The translations under genes and the position numbers were made by a program. A stretch of DNA of 64,000 bases, taken from Phytophthora sp. 'mugwort' (lineage: Eukaryota > Oomycota > Peronosporomycetes > Peronosporales > Peronosporaceae). Below, one piece after another: positions 24,601 to 36,001 of the stretch (position 1 is the stretch's first letter; each line of letters starts with the position of its first letter). Location: positions 2,914,001-2,978,000 of the forward strand of contig JAUCEF010000014.1 in assembly GCA_033558025.1 (NCBI GenBank), given 5' to 3'. The notes under the pieces were generated by a model. It saw only the letters and a list, made by a program, of their open reading frames with translations, searched no databases and was not told the DNA's origin.

Positions 24601-25674
24601 CTTGATCTCGATCTCGCGCTCGTCGCCATTGGGCAGAACCACTTGTTCCACGATGGTCCCCACACCCATGATGGCCGCCTTGTTGCCGTCGGCCACCGAA
24701 AGTTCGCCTTCGTTCCGCTCAATCAAATGGACGAACTTGGTCTTGTCGTTGCAGATGTGGTGCGTTGCGCCGCTGTCGACCGCCCACATCCCGGACACAT
24801 TCTTGCCCGTCGAAACCCCACATTCCAGTGAAACCGCGAACGCTACTCGATCGTAGTCGTAGTCGTAGCCGTTGCTGTCGTTTCTCCACTGGATGTTGTT
24901 GGCCCCGCGTCCACGGCCGTTGCCGCCGCGTCTCGGCCCTCGGTTCTCGTCCTTCTGCTTGGTCCAGCACTTGTCAATCGTGTGCCCCACTTTTCCGCAG
25001 TACGTACACTGGCGAGACTCTCGGTCGGTGTTGAACGCCTTGGCCGCGTTCTCCGTCTTCACCGTCGCCGTCTTCTCGCCTTGTCTCTTGATGTGCTCAT
25101 TCGTGAGCACCTTCACGACGTCTTGCGACCGCAGTTCAGCGCTGCTCATCTCCAAGTTCAGCACGACGTTCTCGTAGCTCTTGGGGAGACTGCGCAGCAA
25201 GCAGATCGCCACGTCCTCGTCCTCCATCTTGGCACCGATGCTGCTGAGCTTGGCGCTGATGTTGAGGACCTCGTTGCAATGATGCAACACATTGCCGCCT
25301 TCCGACATCTCCATGCTGAAGAGTTGGCGCTTCAGGTAGATGCGTCCAGCCTTCTGCGATCCACCGTACAGCGTCTTCAGGCGTGACCAGGCAACCCACG
25401 CTTCCTCGCAGTCGTCGACCACATGGTGGTAGTCCGCGTCCATGTGGAGCAGCATCAGTCCGAAAGCGATGTTGCTCAACTTGACGTAGTCGTCCTTGGC
25501 CCGCGAGTCCGTGTAGCTTGGCGTCGTCTCACGGTTCACGACATGCCACGTCGACTTGGTCAGGAACACGCCACGCATGTAGCGGTTCCACGTCGCGTAG
25601 TTGTCCCCGTTGAACTTGTCAATGGAGACCTTGGTCGAGGCGTCTTGGGCAGAGGACATGGTGCTTGGGCTCAT
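21637..25674 (-). CDS. Family A copia gag-pol polyprotein, intact (1345 aa)
   Basis: Complete polyprotein in one frame from the ATG in the primer site (complement of 25672-25674) to a TGA that overlaps the polypurine tract. An extension of the frame upstream would need a GTG in the LTR, so the ATG is preferred; Met6 (CACCATG) is an alternative start. Domains by residue are gag 1-220, knuckle C223-C226-H231-C236, protease D300 (DSG), zinc region H433-H438-C468-C471, integrase D499-D562-E598, linker 700-850, RT about 870-1115 with YVDD 1026-1029 (complement of 22588-22599), and RNase H with D1191, E1232 and D1271. The PR-INT-RT-RH order defines Ty1/copia. All catalytic residues I can place are present, and no frameshift or stop is seen. 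Confidence 0.97.
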   Translation of the reverse strand: MSPSTMSSAQDASTKVSIDKFNGDNYATWNRYMRGVFLTKSTWHVVNRETTPSYTDSRAKDDYVKLSNIAFGLMLLHMDADYHHVVDDCEEAWVAWSRLKTLYGGSQKAGRIYLKRQLFSMEMSEGGNVLHHCNEVLNISAKLSSIGAKMEDEDVAICLLRSLPKSYENVVLNLEMSSAELRSQDVVKVLTNEHIKRQGEKTATVKTENAAKAFNTDRESRQCTYCGKVGHTIDKCWTKQKDENRGPRRGGNGRGRGANNIQWRNDSNGYDYDYDRVAFAVSLECGVSTGKNVSGMWAVDSGATHHICNDKTKFVHLIERNEGELSVADGNKAAIMGVGTIVEQVVLPNGDEREIEIKNALYVPSMSKNLLSVPQINKSDKFQVVFDGTKMQIAHKGSKQVVATANLMDGLYWLQTPQRSANAATSGRTVDLHARMGHAPVEVLRKMVDNHMIKDAKAPFKSSGPSLCRGCQQGKMVQKPFPSNRDKRRYDTFELLHFDICGPMEENSLGGSKYLLLIVDEASGCMKGFCLRAKSESEDCIKTYIMKVQKQFGKKVKFVRHDGAREFATNSLNDFYEDEGIEQQTTVPYAHQTNGTAERAIRTIVTIGRSMLHHAKLDKCFWAEAAMTAIYVKNRLPSPKIEHKTPFEIVYNSKPSVKHMRVFGCRTYILTPKEKRLKWDPKARAGLFLGYEEVSKAYRLYDIEAGQVVISRDVNFDESTFGFSPTISDEDVDDLDFDSLDIDNDGFRQTEYTQAGKRKSRPSDEDEAARKPRAVRHRPGLEEASAPNYSPPHRADADEEEKSGDQDEESTPPVFWRASANAVEAGDLSEPTTFQEAVNGPDQVHWRKAIRAELESMRLRGVFRAAKLPNGQRAIGTKWVFKIKRKADGSIEKYKARLVAKGFKQKYGIDYTETFSPVVKYVTLRMIIAIAKYFDWPLDQLDVVTAFLYGIMKELVFCAVPEGVDLDGDFDCLELVKAIYGLKQASRVWNETFDEFVCSIGFQVSAFDPCLYIKIVDGHCVLVLVYVDDVLITGSSPELISRTKTDLKTRFEMTDSGKCAFVLGIELVDGPDGSVTMCQRRYVDDILKRFGMDECKAVVSPVDISTRLISSDAATKVNAPFREAVGALMHLMTATRPDIAYAVGYASRFMENPQEEHWVAVKRIFRYLQGTKTHGICFKPGDNIDFRGYSDADWAGDLADRKSTSGYTFMLMGAPVSWGSKKQSSVSLSTSEAEYIALSLAIQEGKWIHRLLCEILTAANKSGPELKILEDNQSCIKMTKNPVNHGRAKHIDIKYHHIRDEVKRGEVKLEYCETSIMLADIMTKALPGPRHTDLTASLGIHACSH

Positions 25675-25678
25675 AACC
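25667..25678 (-). other. Primer-binding site of A1a (initiator tRNA-Met, anticodon arm)
   Basis: GGTTATGAGCCC in element orientation, directly after the 5' LTR. The same 12 bases occur at 2719-2730, 10879-10890, 12942-12953, 32598-32609 and 54007-54018 (all minus), and at 18528-18539, 37142-37153, 41081-41092, 45020-45031, 57891-57902 and 62279-62290 (plus). Confidence 0.8.
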
Positions 25679-26017
25679 TGATGAAAGGTATGGATCTTGG
25701 ACACGAAGCTTGTACGAAGCGGAGGGAGGGACGTCGCAGACGGCGGGACCGGAGCGAAGGCACTTGAGGGGTAGAATGAAGATTCGAAAGTGATTGAATT
25801 GTTGGAGCTTACACCCTACTGTTATAGACACGCGACCCTGCGTCCTATCACCTAGTGCATCTAATCAACCATCACTCACCGGTGTTCGTCCAATCATCCT
25901 ACTCGTCTAATCATCGGTGGCGTAAACAACGTACCGTAAACATCGCGGGATCGTGTTGGACCGGTTCGGGTTAACCGGTTACTGGTACACAGTACCAAAA
26001 CCCGGCAACCCTCAATA
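25679..26017 (-). repeat. 5' LTR of A1a, type I (339 bp)
   Basis: Reads the same as 21291-21629, and is followed by the GTGGT duplication and the resumed A2b frame. Confidence 0.96.
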
Positions 26018-27304
26018 GTGGTCAAGTACGTGACGCTGCGCATGGTCATCGCGATTGCCAAGTATTTCGACTGGCCCCTCGACCAACTCGACGTGGTAAC
26101 GGCATTTCTGTACGGCGTCATGAAGGAGTTGGTGTTCTGCGTGGTTCCTGAAGGCGTCGAGCTGGATGGTGATTTCGACTGCCTGGAATTGGTGAAGGCG
26201 ATTTACGGTCTCAAGCAAGCTTCGCGCGTATGGAACGAGACCTTTGACGAGTTCGTGTGTTCTATCGGTTTTCAAGTTTCAGCCTTCGACCCGTGCCTCT
26301 ACATCAAGGTTGTCGATGGCCACTGTGTGCTCGTGCTGGTCTACGTGGACGATGTGTTGGTCACCGGAAGTTCACCCGAGCTGATCTCACGCACGAAGAA
26401 CGACCTCAAGACACGCTTCGAAATGACTGACAGTGGCAAGTGTGTGTTCGTCCTTGGAATCGAGCTGGTGGATGGCCCGGACGGCAGCGTGACGATGTGC
26501 CAGCGGCGTTATGTGGATGATATCCTGAAGCGTTTCGGTATGGACGAGTGCAAGGCTGTGGTGAGTCCGGTAGACATGAGCACTCGACTGGTTCCAAGTG
26601 ACGCAGCGACCAAGGTGAACGCTCCGTTTCGCGAAGCTGTGGGTGCCCTCATGCACTTGATGACTGCTACTCGCCCGGATATCGCGTACGCAGTAGGCTA
26701 TGTATCGCGCTTCATGGAGAACCCCCAAGAGGAACACTGGGTTGCGGTCAAGCGCATTTTTCGCTATCTACAAGGCACCAAGACGCATGGAATCTGTTTC
26801 AAGCCAGGCAACAAGATCGACTTTCGTGGGTATTCGGATGCGGACTGGGCTGGCGACCTCGCGGACCGCAAGTCGACTTCCGGCTACACGTTCATGCTGA
26901 TGGGTGCGCCAGTGAGCTGGGGAAGCAAGAAGCAGTCAAGTGTTTCGCTGTCTACGAGCGAGGCGGAATACATCGCGCTCAGTCTGGCGATCCAAGAAGG
27001 CAAGTGGATTCATCGCCTGCTATGCGAGATTTTGGCGGCTGCCAACGAGACTGGACCCGAGCTCAAGATCCGCGAAGACAACCAGTCGTGCATTAAGATG
27101 ACGAAGAACCCAGTGAACCATGGTCGCGCCAAGCACATCGACATCAAGTACCATTACATCCGTGATGAGGTCAAGCGCGGCGAAGTCAAGCTCGAGTACT
27201 GCGAGACTTCTATCATGCTGGCGGACATCATGACCAAGGCACTGCCAGGACCGCGACACACGGATCTGACGGCGTCCCTCGGAATCCACGCGTGTTCGCA
27301 TTGA
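26018..27304 (+). pseudogene. A2b gag-pol polyprotein, 3' part (RT and RNase H)
   Basis: Resumes A2b after A1a, with bases 26018-26022 the GTGGT duplication. It holds most of RT ([38 protein letters not shown]) and RNase H ([38 protein letters not shown]), and ends HACSH. The TGA at 27302-27304 overlaps the polypurine tract. This piece has no damage of its own but belongs to a frame already broken by the stop at 19123 and by A1a. Confidence 0.94.
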
Positions 27305-27311
27305 GGGGGCG

Positions 27312-27654
27312 TATTGAGGGTTGCCAGGTTTTGGTACTGTGTACCAGTAACCGGTTAACCCGAACCGGTCCAACACGATCCCGCGATGTTTACGGTACGT
27401 TGTTTACGCCACCGATGATTAGACGAGTAGGATGATTGGACGAGTGCGGAGTGTTGGTGATTGGATGCACCAAATGATTGGATGCAGGGCTGCATATCTA
27501 TGTGGTAGACTAGGTAGTGTAAGCTCCGATAAATCAATCACTTTCGAATCTTCCTTCTTCAGCTCAAGTGGTCTGCACTCCGGTCCCCGCACCCAAGTGC
27601 AGAACTCCCTCCGCTCAACCCAAGCCTCGCTTCAAGACCTCAACACCTTTATCA
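27312..27654 (+). repeat. 3' LTR of A2b, type II (343 bp)
   Basis: Pairs with 18185-18527 and is followed by the CGTGC duplication and the B2 frame. Confidence 0.95.
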
Positions 27655-28222
27655 CGTGCACGTGCCGAAGGAGAAGCGCACCAAGTTTGACGCTCGGTCG
27701 GTGCGCTGTCGGTTCCTGGGATACTCGGAGCATGAGAAAGCGTACCGTTTCGAAGAGACCAAGAGCGGTCGCGTGCTGTTGAGCCGCGACGCGCAGTTCA
27801 TGGAAGACGTCTTCGACAGTGGGAGACGTGACTACCATCAGAGGGAGGTGGTGGTCATTCAAGATGAAGAGACGACGGATCAAGATTCGTTGCAGTCGGA
27901 TGAAGACGACAAAGAAGAAGAAGACGAAGAAGCAGCGCGGGACGAAGGTTTTGAACCAGGCAGCAAGCGACACCCGCGGACGCAGTCGCTGGAAGAAGCT
28001 GTGGAAGTTCCAAGTGCCAAGCGGCAGAGTCGACACCTGACTCTGGACGAGATGTCGGCTGCGGCTCAAGAAAGTCAAGACTTCGAAGCTGCATACGTCG
28101 TGAATTCAGTGGGAGAAATGCCGACCACGTTCAAGTCGGCGATGGAATCCAGCGACGCAGTCAAGTGGAAAGAGGCGTGTGACTCGGAGGTCGAGTCGCT
28201 CCGCAAGAACGAGACGTGGATC
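27655..28222 (+). CDS. B2 gag-pol polyprotein, part 2 (integrase end and acidic linker)
   Basis: Middle piece of the B2 polyprotein, about 188 codons after the 5 duplicated bases. It holds the end of the copia integrase region (HVPKEKRTKFDARSVRCRFLGYSEHEKAYRFEE), then a low-complexity acidic linker (DEDDKEEEDEEAARDEG) and the segment before RT (FKSAMESSDAVKWKEACDSEVESLRKNETW). It ends in the GGATC duplication (28218-28222) made by A1b. In frame with parts 1 and 3. Confidence 0.94.
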
Positions 28223-28561
28223 TGATGAAAGGTATGGATCTTGGACACGAAGCTTGTACGAAGCGGAGGGAGGGACGTCGCAGACGGCGGGACCGGAGCG
28301 AAGGCACTTGAGGGGTAGAATGAAGATTCGAAAGTGATTGAATTGTTGGAGCTTATACCCTACTGTTATAGACACGCGACCCTGCGTCCTATCACCTAGT
28401 GCATCTAATCAACCATCACTCACCGGTGTTCGTCCAATCATCCTACTCGTCTAATCATCGGTGGCGTAAACAACGTACCGTAAACATCGCGGGATCGTGT
28501 TGGACCGGTTCGGGTTAACCGGTTACTGGTACACAGTACCAAAACCCGGCAACCCTCAATA
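28223..28561 (-). repeat. 3' LTR of A1b, type I (339 bp)
   Basis: Pairs with 32610-32948. Confidence 0.95.
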
Positions 28562-28568
28562 CGCCCCC

Positions 28569-31500
28569 TCAATGCGAACACGCGTGGATTCCGAGGGACG
28601 CCGTCAGATCCGTGTGGCGTGGTCCTGGCAGTGCCTTGGTCATGATGTCCGCCAGCATGATAGAAGTCTCGCAGTACTCGAGCTTGACTTCGCCGCGCTT
28701 GACCTCATCACGGATGTGGTGGTACTTGATGTCGATGTGCTTGGCGCGACCGTGGTTTACTGGGTTCTTCGTCATCTTGATGCACGACTGGTTGTCTTCG
28801 AGGATCTTGAGCTCTGGCCCCGATTTGTTCGCTGCCGTCAAAATCTCGCACAACAGGCGATGAATCCACTTGCCTTCTTGGATCGCCAGACTGATTGCGA
28901 TGTACTCCGCCTCACTCGTAGACAGCGAAACACTTGACTGCTTCTTGCTTCCCCAGCTCACTGGTGCACCCATTAGCATGAACGTGTAGCCGGAAGTCGA
29001 CTTGCGGTCCGCGAGGTCGCCAGCCCAGTCCGCGTCCGAGTACCCGCGAAAGTCGATGTTGTCACCCGGCTTGAAGCAGATCCCATGCGTCTTGGTGCCT
29101 TGCAGGTAGCGAAAGATACGCTTGACCGCAACCCAGTGTTCTTCTTGAGGGTTCTCCATGAAGCGCGACGCATAGCCAACGGCGTACGCGATGTCCGGGC
29201 GCGTGGCAGTCATCAAGTGCATCAGAGCACCAACAGCTTCGCGAAACGGAGCGTTCACCTTAGTCGCTGCGTCACTTGAAATCAGTCGAGTGCTTATGTC
29301 GACGGGACTCACCACGGCCTTGCACTCGTCCATACCAAAACGCTTGAGAATGTCATCCACATAGCGGCGCTGACACATCGTCACGCTGCCGTCCGGGCCG
29401 TCCACCAATTCGATCCCAAGAACGAACGCGCACTTGCCGCTGTCGGTCATCTCGAAGCGTGTCTTGAGGTCGTCTTCGTGCGTGAGATCAGTTCGGGTGA
29501 ACTTCCGGTAATCAGCACGTCATCCACGTAGACCAGCACTAGCACGCAGTGACCGTCAACGATCTTGATGTAGAGGCACGGGTCGAACGCCGATACTTGA
29601 AAGCCGATGGAGCACACGAACTCGTCGAAGGTCTCGTTCCACACGCGCGAAGCTTGCTTGAGACCGTAGATCGCCTTCACCAATTCCAGGCAGTCGAAGT
29701 CACCGTCGAGATCAACACCTTCGGGGACCGCGCAGAACACCAGTTCTTTCATTATCCCGTACAGGAAAGCTGTCACCACGTCGAGTTGGTCGAGGGGCCA
29801 GTCAAAATACTTGGCAATCGCGATGATCATGCGCAGCGTCACGTACTTGACCACGGGCGAGAACGTCTCGGTGTAGTCGATGCCGTACTTCTGCTTGAAC
29901 CCCTTGGCCACGAGGCGCGCCTTGTACTTCTCGATCGATCCGTCCGCTTTGCGCTTGATCTTGAACACCCACTTGGTGCCGATGGCGCGTTGTCCGTTAG
30001 GCAACTTGGCAGCACGAAACACACCACGAAGTCGCATCGATTCGAGCTCAGCACGAATCGCCTTGCGCCAGTGCACTTGGTCGGGGCCGTTCACCGCTTC
30101 TTGGAATGTCGTCGGCTCCGATAGATCGCCTGCTTCGACGGCATTGGCACTTGCACGCCAAAAAACCGGTGGAGTCGATTCTTCATCTTGGTCTCCAGAC
30201 TTTTCTTCTTTATCTGCGTCTGTTCGGTGCGAAGGGGAGTAGTTCGGCGCACTTGCTTCTTCCAGTCCAGGTCGATGACGCACAGCTCGCGGTTTTCTGG
30301 CAGCTTCATCTTCGTCACTCGGGCGGCTCTTGCGCTTCCCTGCCTGCGTGTACTCCGTCTGGCGGAAACCATCATTGTCGATGTCGAGCGAGTCGAAGTC
30401 CAGGTCGTCGACATCTTCATCGGAAATCGTCGGTGAAAATCCAAAGGTCGACTCATCGAAGTTGACATCGCGACTGATAACCACCTGCCCCGCCTCGATG
30501 TCATAAAGTCGATACGCCTTGGACACTTCTTCGTAACCCAGGAACAGTCCAGCGCGAGCCTTGGGATCCCACTTGAGTCGCTTCTCCTTCGGAGTCAGAA
30601 TGTACGTCCGACAGCCGAACACACGCATGTGCTTCACACTCGGCTTGGACTTGTAGACGATCTCGAACGGAGTCTTGTGCTCGATCTTGGGTGACGGCAG
30701 ACGATTCTTCACGTAGATGGCAGTCATGGCCGCCTCAGCCCAGAAACACTTGTCCAGCTTAGCGTGATGCAGCATGCTGCGGCCGATCGTAACGATAGTT
30801 CGGATGGCTCGCTCTGCCGTGCCGTTCGTCTGGTGCGCGTACGGAACCGTGGTTTGCTGCTCGATGCCTTCGTCTTCGTAGAAGTCGTTGAGCGAGTTGG
30901 TCGCAAACTCACGAGCTCCGTCGTGCCGCACAAACTTGACCTTCTTGCCGAACTGCTTCTGCACCTTCATGATGTACGTCTTGATGCAGTCTTCGCTCTC
31001 CGATTTGGCACGCAGGCAGAAACCCTTCATGCATCCACTGGCTTCGTCCACGATCAGTAGCAGGTACTTGCTGCCGCCAAGCGAGTTTTCCTCCATGGGT
31101 CCGCAGATGTCGAAGTGGAGCAGCTCAAATGTGTCGTAGCGACGCTTGTCACGGTTGCTTGGGAATGGTTTTTGGACCATTTTACCTTGCTGGCAACCAC
31201 GACACAGACTTGGTCCGCTCGACTTGAAAGGTGCCTTCGCGTCCTTGATCATGTGGTTGTCGACCATCTTGCGAAGCACCTCAACCGGAGCGTGACCCAT
31301 GCGCGCGTGCAGGTCGACAGTCTTGCCACTCGTCGCCGCATTCGCCGATCGCTGAGGCGTCTGAAGCCAGTAGAGTCCATCCATGAGGTTTGCCGTCGCC
31401 ACCACTTGCTTGGAGCCTTTGTGCGCAATCTGCATCTTGGTGCCGTCGAACACCACTTGAAACTTGTCACTTTTGTTGATCTGCGGTACCGAAAGCAGAT

Positions 31501-32605
31501 TCTTGCTCATGCTTGGCACGTACAGCGCGTTCTTGATCTCGATCTCGCGCTCGTCGCCATTGGGCAGAACCACTTGTTCCACGATGGTCCCCACACCCTT
31601 GATGGCCGCCTTGTTGCCGTCGGCCACCGAAAGCTCGCCTTCGTTCCGCTCAATCAAATGGACGAACTTGGTCTTGTCGTTGCAGATGTGGTGCGTTGCG
31701 CCGCTGTCGACCGCCCACATCCCGGACACATTCTTGCCCGTCGAAACCCCATATTCCAGTGAAACCGCGAACGCTACTCGATCGTAGTCGTAGTCGTAGC
31801 CGTTGCTGTCGTTTCTCCACTGGATGTTGTTGGCCCCGCGTCCACGGCCGTTGCCGCCGCGTCTCGGCCCTCGGTTCTCGTCCTTCTGCTTGGTCCAGCA
31901 CTTGTCAATCGTGTGCCCCACTTTTCCGCAGTACGTACACTGGCGAGACTCTCGGTCGGTGTTGAACGCCTTGGCCGCGTTCTCCGTCTTCACCGTCGCC
32001 GTCTTCTCGCCTTGTCTCTTGATGTGCTCATTCGTGAGCACCTTCACGACGTCTTGCGACCGCAGTTCAGCGCTGCTCATCTCCAAGTTCAGCACGACGT
32101 TCTCGTAGCTCTTGGGGAGGCTGCGCAACAAGCAGATCGCCACGTCCTCGTCCTCCATCTTGGCACCGATGCTGCTGAGCTTGGCGCTGATGTTGAGGAC
32201 CTCGTTGCAATGATGCAACACATTGCCGCCTTCCGACATCTCCATGCTGAAGAGTTGGCGCTTCAGGTAGATGCGTCCAGCCTTCTGCGAACCACCGTAC
32301 AGCGTCTTCAGGCGCGACCAGGCAACCCACGCTTCCTCGCAGTCGTCGACCACATGGTGGTAGTCCGCGTCCATGTGGAGCAGCATCAGTCCGAAAGCGA
32401 TGTTGCTCAACTTGACGTAGTCGTCCTTGGCCCGCGAGTCCGTGTAGCTTGGCGTCGTCTCACGGTTCACGACATGCCACGTCGACTTGGTCAGGAACAC
32501 GCCACGCATGTAGCGGTTCCACGTCGCGTAGTTGTCCCCGTTGAACTTGTCAATGGAGACCTTGGTCGAGGCGTCTTGGGCAGAGGACATGGTGCTTGGG
32601 CTCAT
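28569..32605 (-). pseudogene. Family A gag-pol polyprotein with a single frameshift
   Basis: Read from the ATG in the primer site (complement of 32603-32605). The frame is open through gag, knuckle, protease, integrase and most of RT, including YVDD, for about 1050 codons. Near 29471-29473 one G is missing (plus strand ggtcgtcttc, while A1a has ggtcggtcttc). The frame shifts after ELISRTKT, and the end of RT and all of RNase H lie in another frame (28569-29450). By comparison with A1a the rest is near identical. The loss of RNase H should prevent cDNA synthesis by its own product. Confidence 0.95.
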
Positions 32606-32609
32606 AACC

Positions 32610-32948
32610 TGATGAAAGGTATGGATCTTGGACACGAAGCTTGTACGAAGCGGAGGGAGGGACGTCGCAGACGGCGGGACCGGAGCGAAGGCACTTGAGG
32701 GGTAGAATGAAGATTCGAAAGTGATTGAATTGTTGGAGCTTACACCCTACTGTTATAGACACGCGACCCTGCGTCCTATCACCTAGTGCATCTAATCAAC
32801 CATCACTCACCGGTGTTCGTCCAATCATCCTACTCGTCTAATCATCGGTGGCGTAAACAACGTACCGTAAACATCGCGGGATCGTGTTGGACCGGTTCGG
32901 GTTAACCGGTTACTGGTACACAGTACCAAAACCCGGCAACCCTCAATA
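32610..32948 (-). repeat. 5' LTR of A1b, type I (339 bp)
   Basis: Pairs with 28223-28561 and is followed by the GGATC duplication. Confidence 0.95.
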
Positions 32949-34477
32949 GGATCCTCGTGCCGCTGCCAAAAGGACGCAAGGCAATCGGCAACCGATGGGT
33001 GTTCCGTGTGAAGGAGAACCAGGCTGGAGAGATCGAACGGTTCAAGGCGCGACTGGTGGCCAAGGGATTTTCGCAGAAGTACGGCATCGACTACGACGAG
33101 ACTTTCGCGCCAGTGGCCAAGTTCACGTCGATCAGGATCCTGCTCAGTCTGGCGGCCAAGTACAATCTCATGGTGCACCAGATGGATGTCAAGACAGCTT
33201 TCCTGAACGGTTTGTTAGACGAAGACATCTACATGGCACAGCCGGACGGCTACATCGATGAAAAGCACCCGGACTATGTCTGTCAGCTCAAGCGGTCTCT
33301 TTACGGTTTGAAGCAGTCGCCGCGGATGTGGAACAAGACCATCGACGACCTCATGCTCAAGTTAGGGTTCAAGAAGTGCGAGTCCGACCACTGCATCTAC
33401 TCCAAGCGTGACGACCAAGACATGATCTTCGTGGCGCTATATGTCGACGACCTGATCCTCGCAAGTAACAACGACAAGCTGCTCAAGTCGACGAAGAAGG
33501 CGCTCAGTGACCGTTTCGAGATGACGGACCTGGGCCACCTCAAGTACTTCCTCGGCATGGAAATCGATCAAGATGTGACGACAGGGAAGGTGTCGATGCG
33601 GCAAACCAAGTTTGCGAAAGACATTCTGGAGAAGTTCAACATGGAGAAGAGCAACCCTGTTAAGACGCCACAGGATCCGGGCCTCAAGCTGACCAAGGCC
33701 ATGTGCGAGGGCGGCTGCAAGCACGACGAGACCATGGTAAACGTGCCATACCGGAACGCTGTGGGATGCCTCATGTATCTCATGGTAGGCACACGCCCGG
33801 ACCTCGCAGCAGCAGTGGGAGTTCTCAGCCAGTTTGCAGCAGACCCATGTCCGACACACTGGCAGGCGCTCAAGAGGGTCTTCAGGTACATTCAAGGCAC
33901 GAAGACGCACGGCATCGAGTTTCAAGCGAGCTGCGACGACGGACCCCAAGGCTATTCAGATGCCGACTGGGCTGGAGACATCGAGTCAAGAAGAAGTACA
34001 AGTGGCTACGCGTTCATGATGAATGGCGGATGCATCAGCTGGAGGAGCAAGAAGCAGCGGACAGTGGCGCTGTCTTCGACGGAAGCTGAGTACATGGCCC
34101 TATCGGAGGCGACACAAGAGGCGGTGTGGCTCAAGGTGTTCCTGTGCGAGCTCGGCGAGATGACAAGCGATGAAGCAATCAAGATCTACGAGGACAACCA
34201 AGGTTCCATCGTGTTGGCCAAGAATCCCGAATTCCACAAGCGCACCAAGCACATCGACATTCGCTACCATTTCGTGCGCGAGAAGGTGGAAGACGGTCAA
34301 GTGGTGCTGCAGTATGTTTCGACAACCGACATGCTGGCGGACATCATGACGAAGCCAATCTCTGCGACGCAGTTCAGTGTGCTCCGGAGCAAACTCGGCA
34401 TCGAAGCGCTGAAGGCTGTCGAGTCGAGTGGGAGTGTTGTCAAGGAGACGTCTCGACCAGCTGCTGTATACCGGTAG
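32949..34477 (+). CDS. B2 gag-pol polyprotein, part 3 (RT and RNase H)
   Basis: Last piece of the B2 polyprotein. After the duplicated GGATC it runs from VPLPKGRKAIGNRWVFRVKENQ through RT (MDVKTAFLNG, YGLKQSPRMW, LYVDDLILAS with YVDD at 33440-33451) and RNase H ([37 protein letters not shown]). The stop TAG (34475-34477) lies in the 3' LTR, so the last residues are LTR-encoded, as in B1. The three B2 pieces add to 1374 aa without stops, so B2 was intact before A2b and A1b arrived. Confidence 0.95.
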
Positions 34478-34788
34478 GATACCGGTATGACCTTCACTCA
34501 GTGGCATCGCAATCATCCTGTGATTACGAGACGAAGATTACGTCACGGTGTTTATGGGACGGTGTTTACGCCACGGACGATTACGCCATGGGTGGGTACA
34601 AGATTGTGGGTACATGATGGGCTCTACGTGGCACTCCCTGATTGGCTGAAGTAACTCAGTATCAAGTAGAGAATCCAGTAGAGTGTACCCAGTAGGTAGA
34701 ACTGTAGGCTTAGAGGTAGCAAGGAGTTTGCGAACTAAGGACCTAAATCAATCACTTTGCATTTTGCCATCAAGTGACCAAGCCTTTT
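34435..34788 (+). repeat. 3' LTR of B2 (354 bp)
   Basis: Pairs with 15789-16142. Contains the polyprotein stop. Followed by the CTTCC duplication. Confidence 0.95.
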
Positions 34789-35997
34789 CTTCCACTTGAG
34801 ACTCTTCGTTTCAGCGAAGCACCCGTCGCTCTCGAAGATAACTGGCCCGACGTCCTTAGTGAACCGACCAACCGAAAACAGGTTACGCGACAGCTTCGGA
34901 ATGTGCCACACGTTCGTGAGTACACCCTTCTTCATGCCGCGCGGGGTCTTCATCGACATCACAATGTCGCCGGTCCCTACAGCCTGAACCACACCGTCGT
35001 CCGCGAGATGCACGTCCACCGGAGAGATCTGCTTGTAGTTCTTCATGTACTCCTTCGAATACGTCATGTGCTGCGTCGCACCCGAGTCGACCAGCCACAC
35101 TCCATTCGACTTGGAGGCACCCGTGTTACCACCAACCGAGAAGAGGAAGTCGCCAGAGTCATCTTCACTCTGCGCGACATTCGCTCGTTGCGGCCTCTGC
35201 CGCTCCGCGTTCTCGCGGATTCGCACCGGACACTTAGCGATCCAATGTCCGTGCTTGCCACAGTAGTGACAGGCACTAGTCTTCTGCGCCTGCCGACCCT
35301 TGCGCTTGTTGTCGCTTGTCATGAACGCTTGACCTTGACCGTGCGCGGTGCCGTCCGTACCGCCACCTTGTTCCTTGCGCTTCATGTCCTCATGCAGCAG
35401 CCGAGACGTCACGAGTTCCCACGACAGTGAGTCGGCTCTCGACTCCAACGCCGTGATCAGGAACTGGTACGACTCGCTCAGACTTCCCAAAAGCGTGATC
35501 ACCAAGTCGTCCTCGCTGACCGGAGCGCCCACTGCGTCGAGCTGCTCCGCCAGCGTCTTGATCTTGTTGATGTGCTCCAGCACATCATCACCTTCGTCCA
35601 TCATCGTCGTGAAGAAACGTCGACGAAGAAAGAGCTTGTTGGCCAAACTCTTCTTCTCGAAGTGTCCTTCCAGTCTTGACCATGCATCATGCGCGCCACT
35701 CGCCGAGCGAACCAGCGGCAGCTGCGAATCCTCCATCGCGAGACAGATCATCGCCAGCGCCTTGCGCGACTTCTTCCGAAAGAGCGCTTGATCCGCCGCA
35801 GTCTGGCAGTGCTCCAGCTTCACTTCCCCACTTGTCACTTCCCACAGTTCGCGCTCCTCGAGCACCATCTGCATCTTGAACTTCCACGTGTGGAAGTTAG
35901 TTCCGTCGAACTTGTTAATGCGGGCGGTAGTCGAAGTGGCGTCCATGGCGAAGGCGTAGTCGGGGTCTTGGTCAGGGAAGACGGGGCTTGGGCTCAT
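34789..35997 (-). pseudogene. B0 polyprotein fragment: gag and protease
   Basis: Start of the B0 polyprotein, 403 codons from the ATG in the primer site (complement of 35995-35997). It has gag (INKFDGTNFHTWKFKMQMVLEERELWEV), zinc knuckle CHYCGKHGHWIAKC and protease LVDSGATQHM, and continues to KSLKWK, where B2 is inserted (CTTCC, 34789-34793). No stop or frameshift. It is cut from its integrase by B2 and B1. Confidence 0.94.
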
Positions 35998-36001
35998 AAC
36001 C

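Larger units (their letters stand above)
21291..26017 (-). mobile_element. A1a: intact family A element inside A2b
   Basis: A complete 4727-bp element flanked by GTGGT at 21286-21290 and 26018-26022. The type I LTRs of 339 bp (21291-21629 and 25679-26017) read identical. The single 1345-aa frame, the primer site and the polypurine tract are all present. It is the deepest layer of the nest and, by its LTRs, the youngest. It is the best candidate in the window for an autonomous, recently active copy. Confidence 0.96.
18185..27654 (+). mobile_element. A2b: family A element inside B2
   Basis: Flanked by CGTGC at 18180-18184 and 27655-27659, with type II LTRs of 343 bp (18185-18527 and 27312-27654). 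The LTRs differ at one visible base (gcAaccg versus gcCaccg). A1a (21291-26017) is inserted in its RT region. Without A1a and its duplication it is about 4.74 kb. Its frame carries one nonsense change at 19123. Confidence 0.95.
28223..32948 (-). mobile_element. A1b: family A element inside B2, one base short
   Basis: Flanked by GGATC at 28218-28222 and 32949-32953. The type I LTRs of 339 bp (28223-28561 and 32610-32948) differ at one base that I can see (gcttaTacc near 28355 versus gcttaCacc). At 4726 bp it is one base shorter than A1a, which matches the single-base deletion in its RT. A young insertion that has lost autonomy. Confidence 0.95.
15789..34788 (+). mobile_element. B2: family B copia element inside B0
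   Basis: Flanked by CTTCC at 15784-15788 and 34789-34793. LTRs of 354 bp (15789-16142 and 34435-34788) differ at one base that I can see (tgttgCc versus tgttgTc at the start). It is split by A2b (18185-27654) and A1b (28223-32948). Without those inserts and their duplications it would be about 4.8 kb, with one open frame of 1374 codons plus stop. Confidence 0.95.

Noticed and set aside
27655..28222. Stand-alone acidic protein gene at this short frame
   Set aside because: It is the middle piece of the B2 polyprotein, bounded by the CGTGC and GGATC duplications and in frame with the pieces on both sides.
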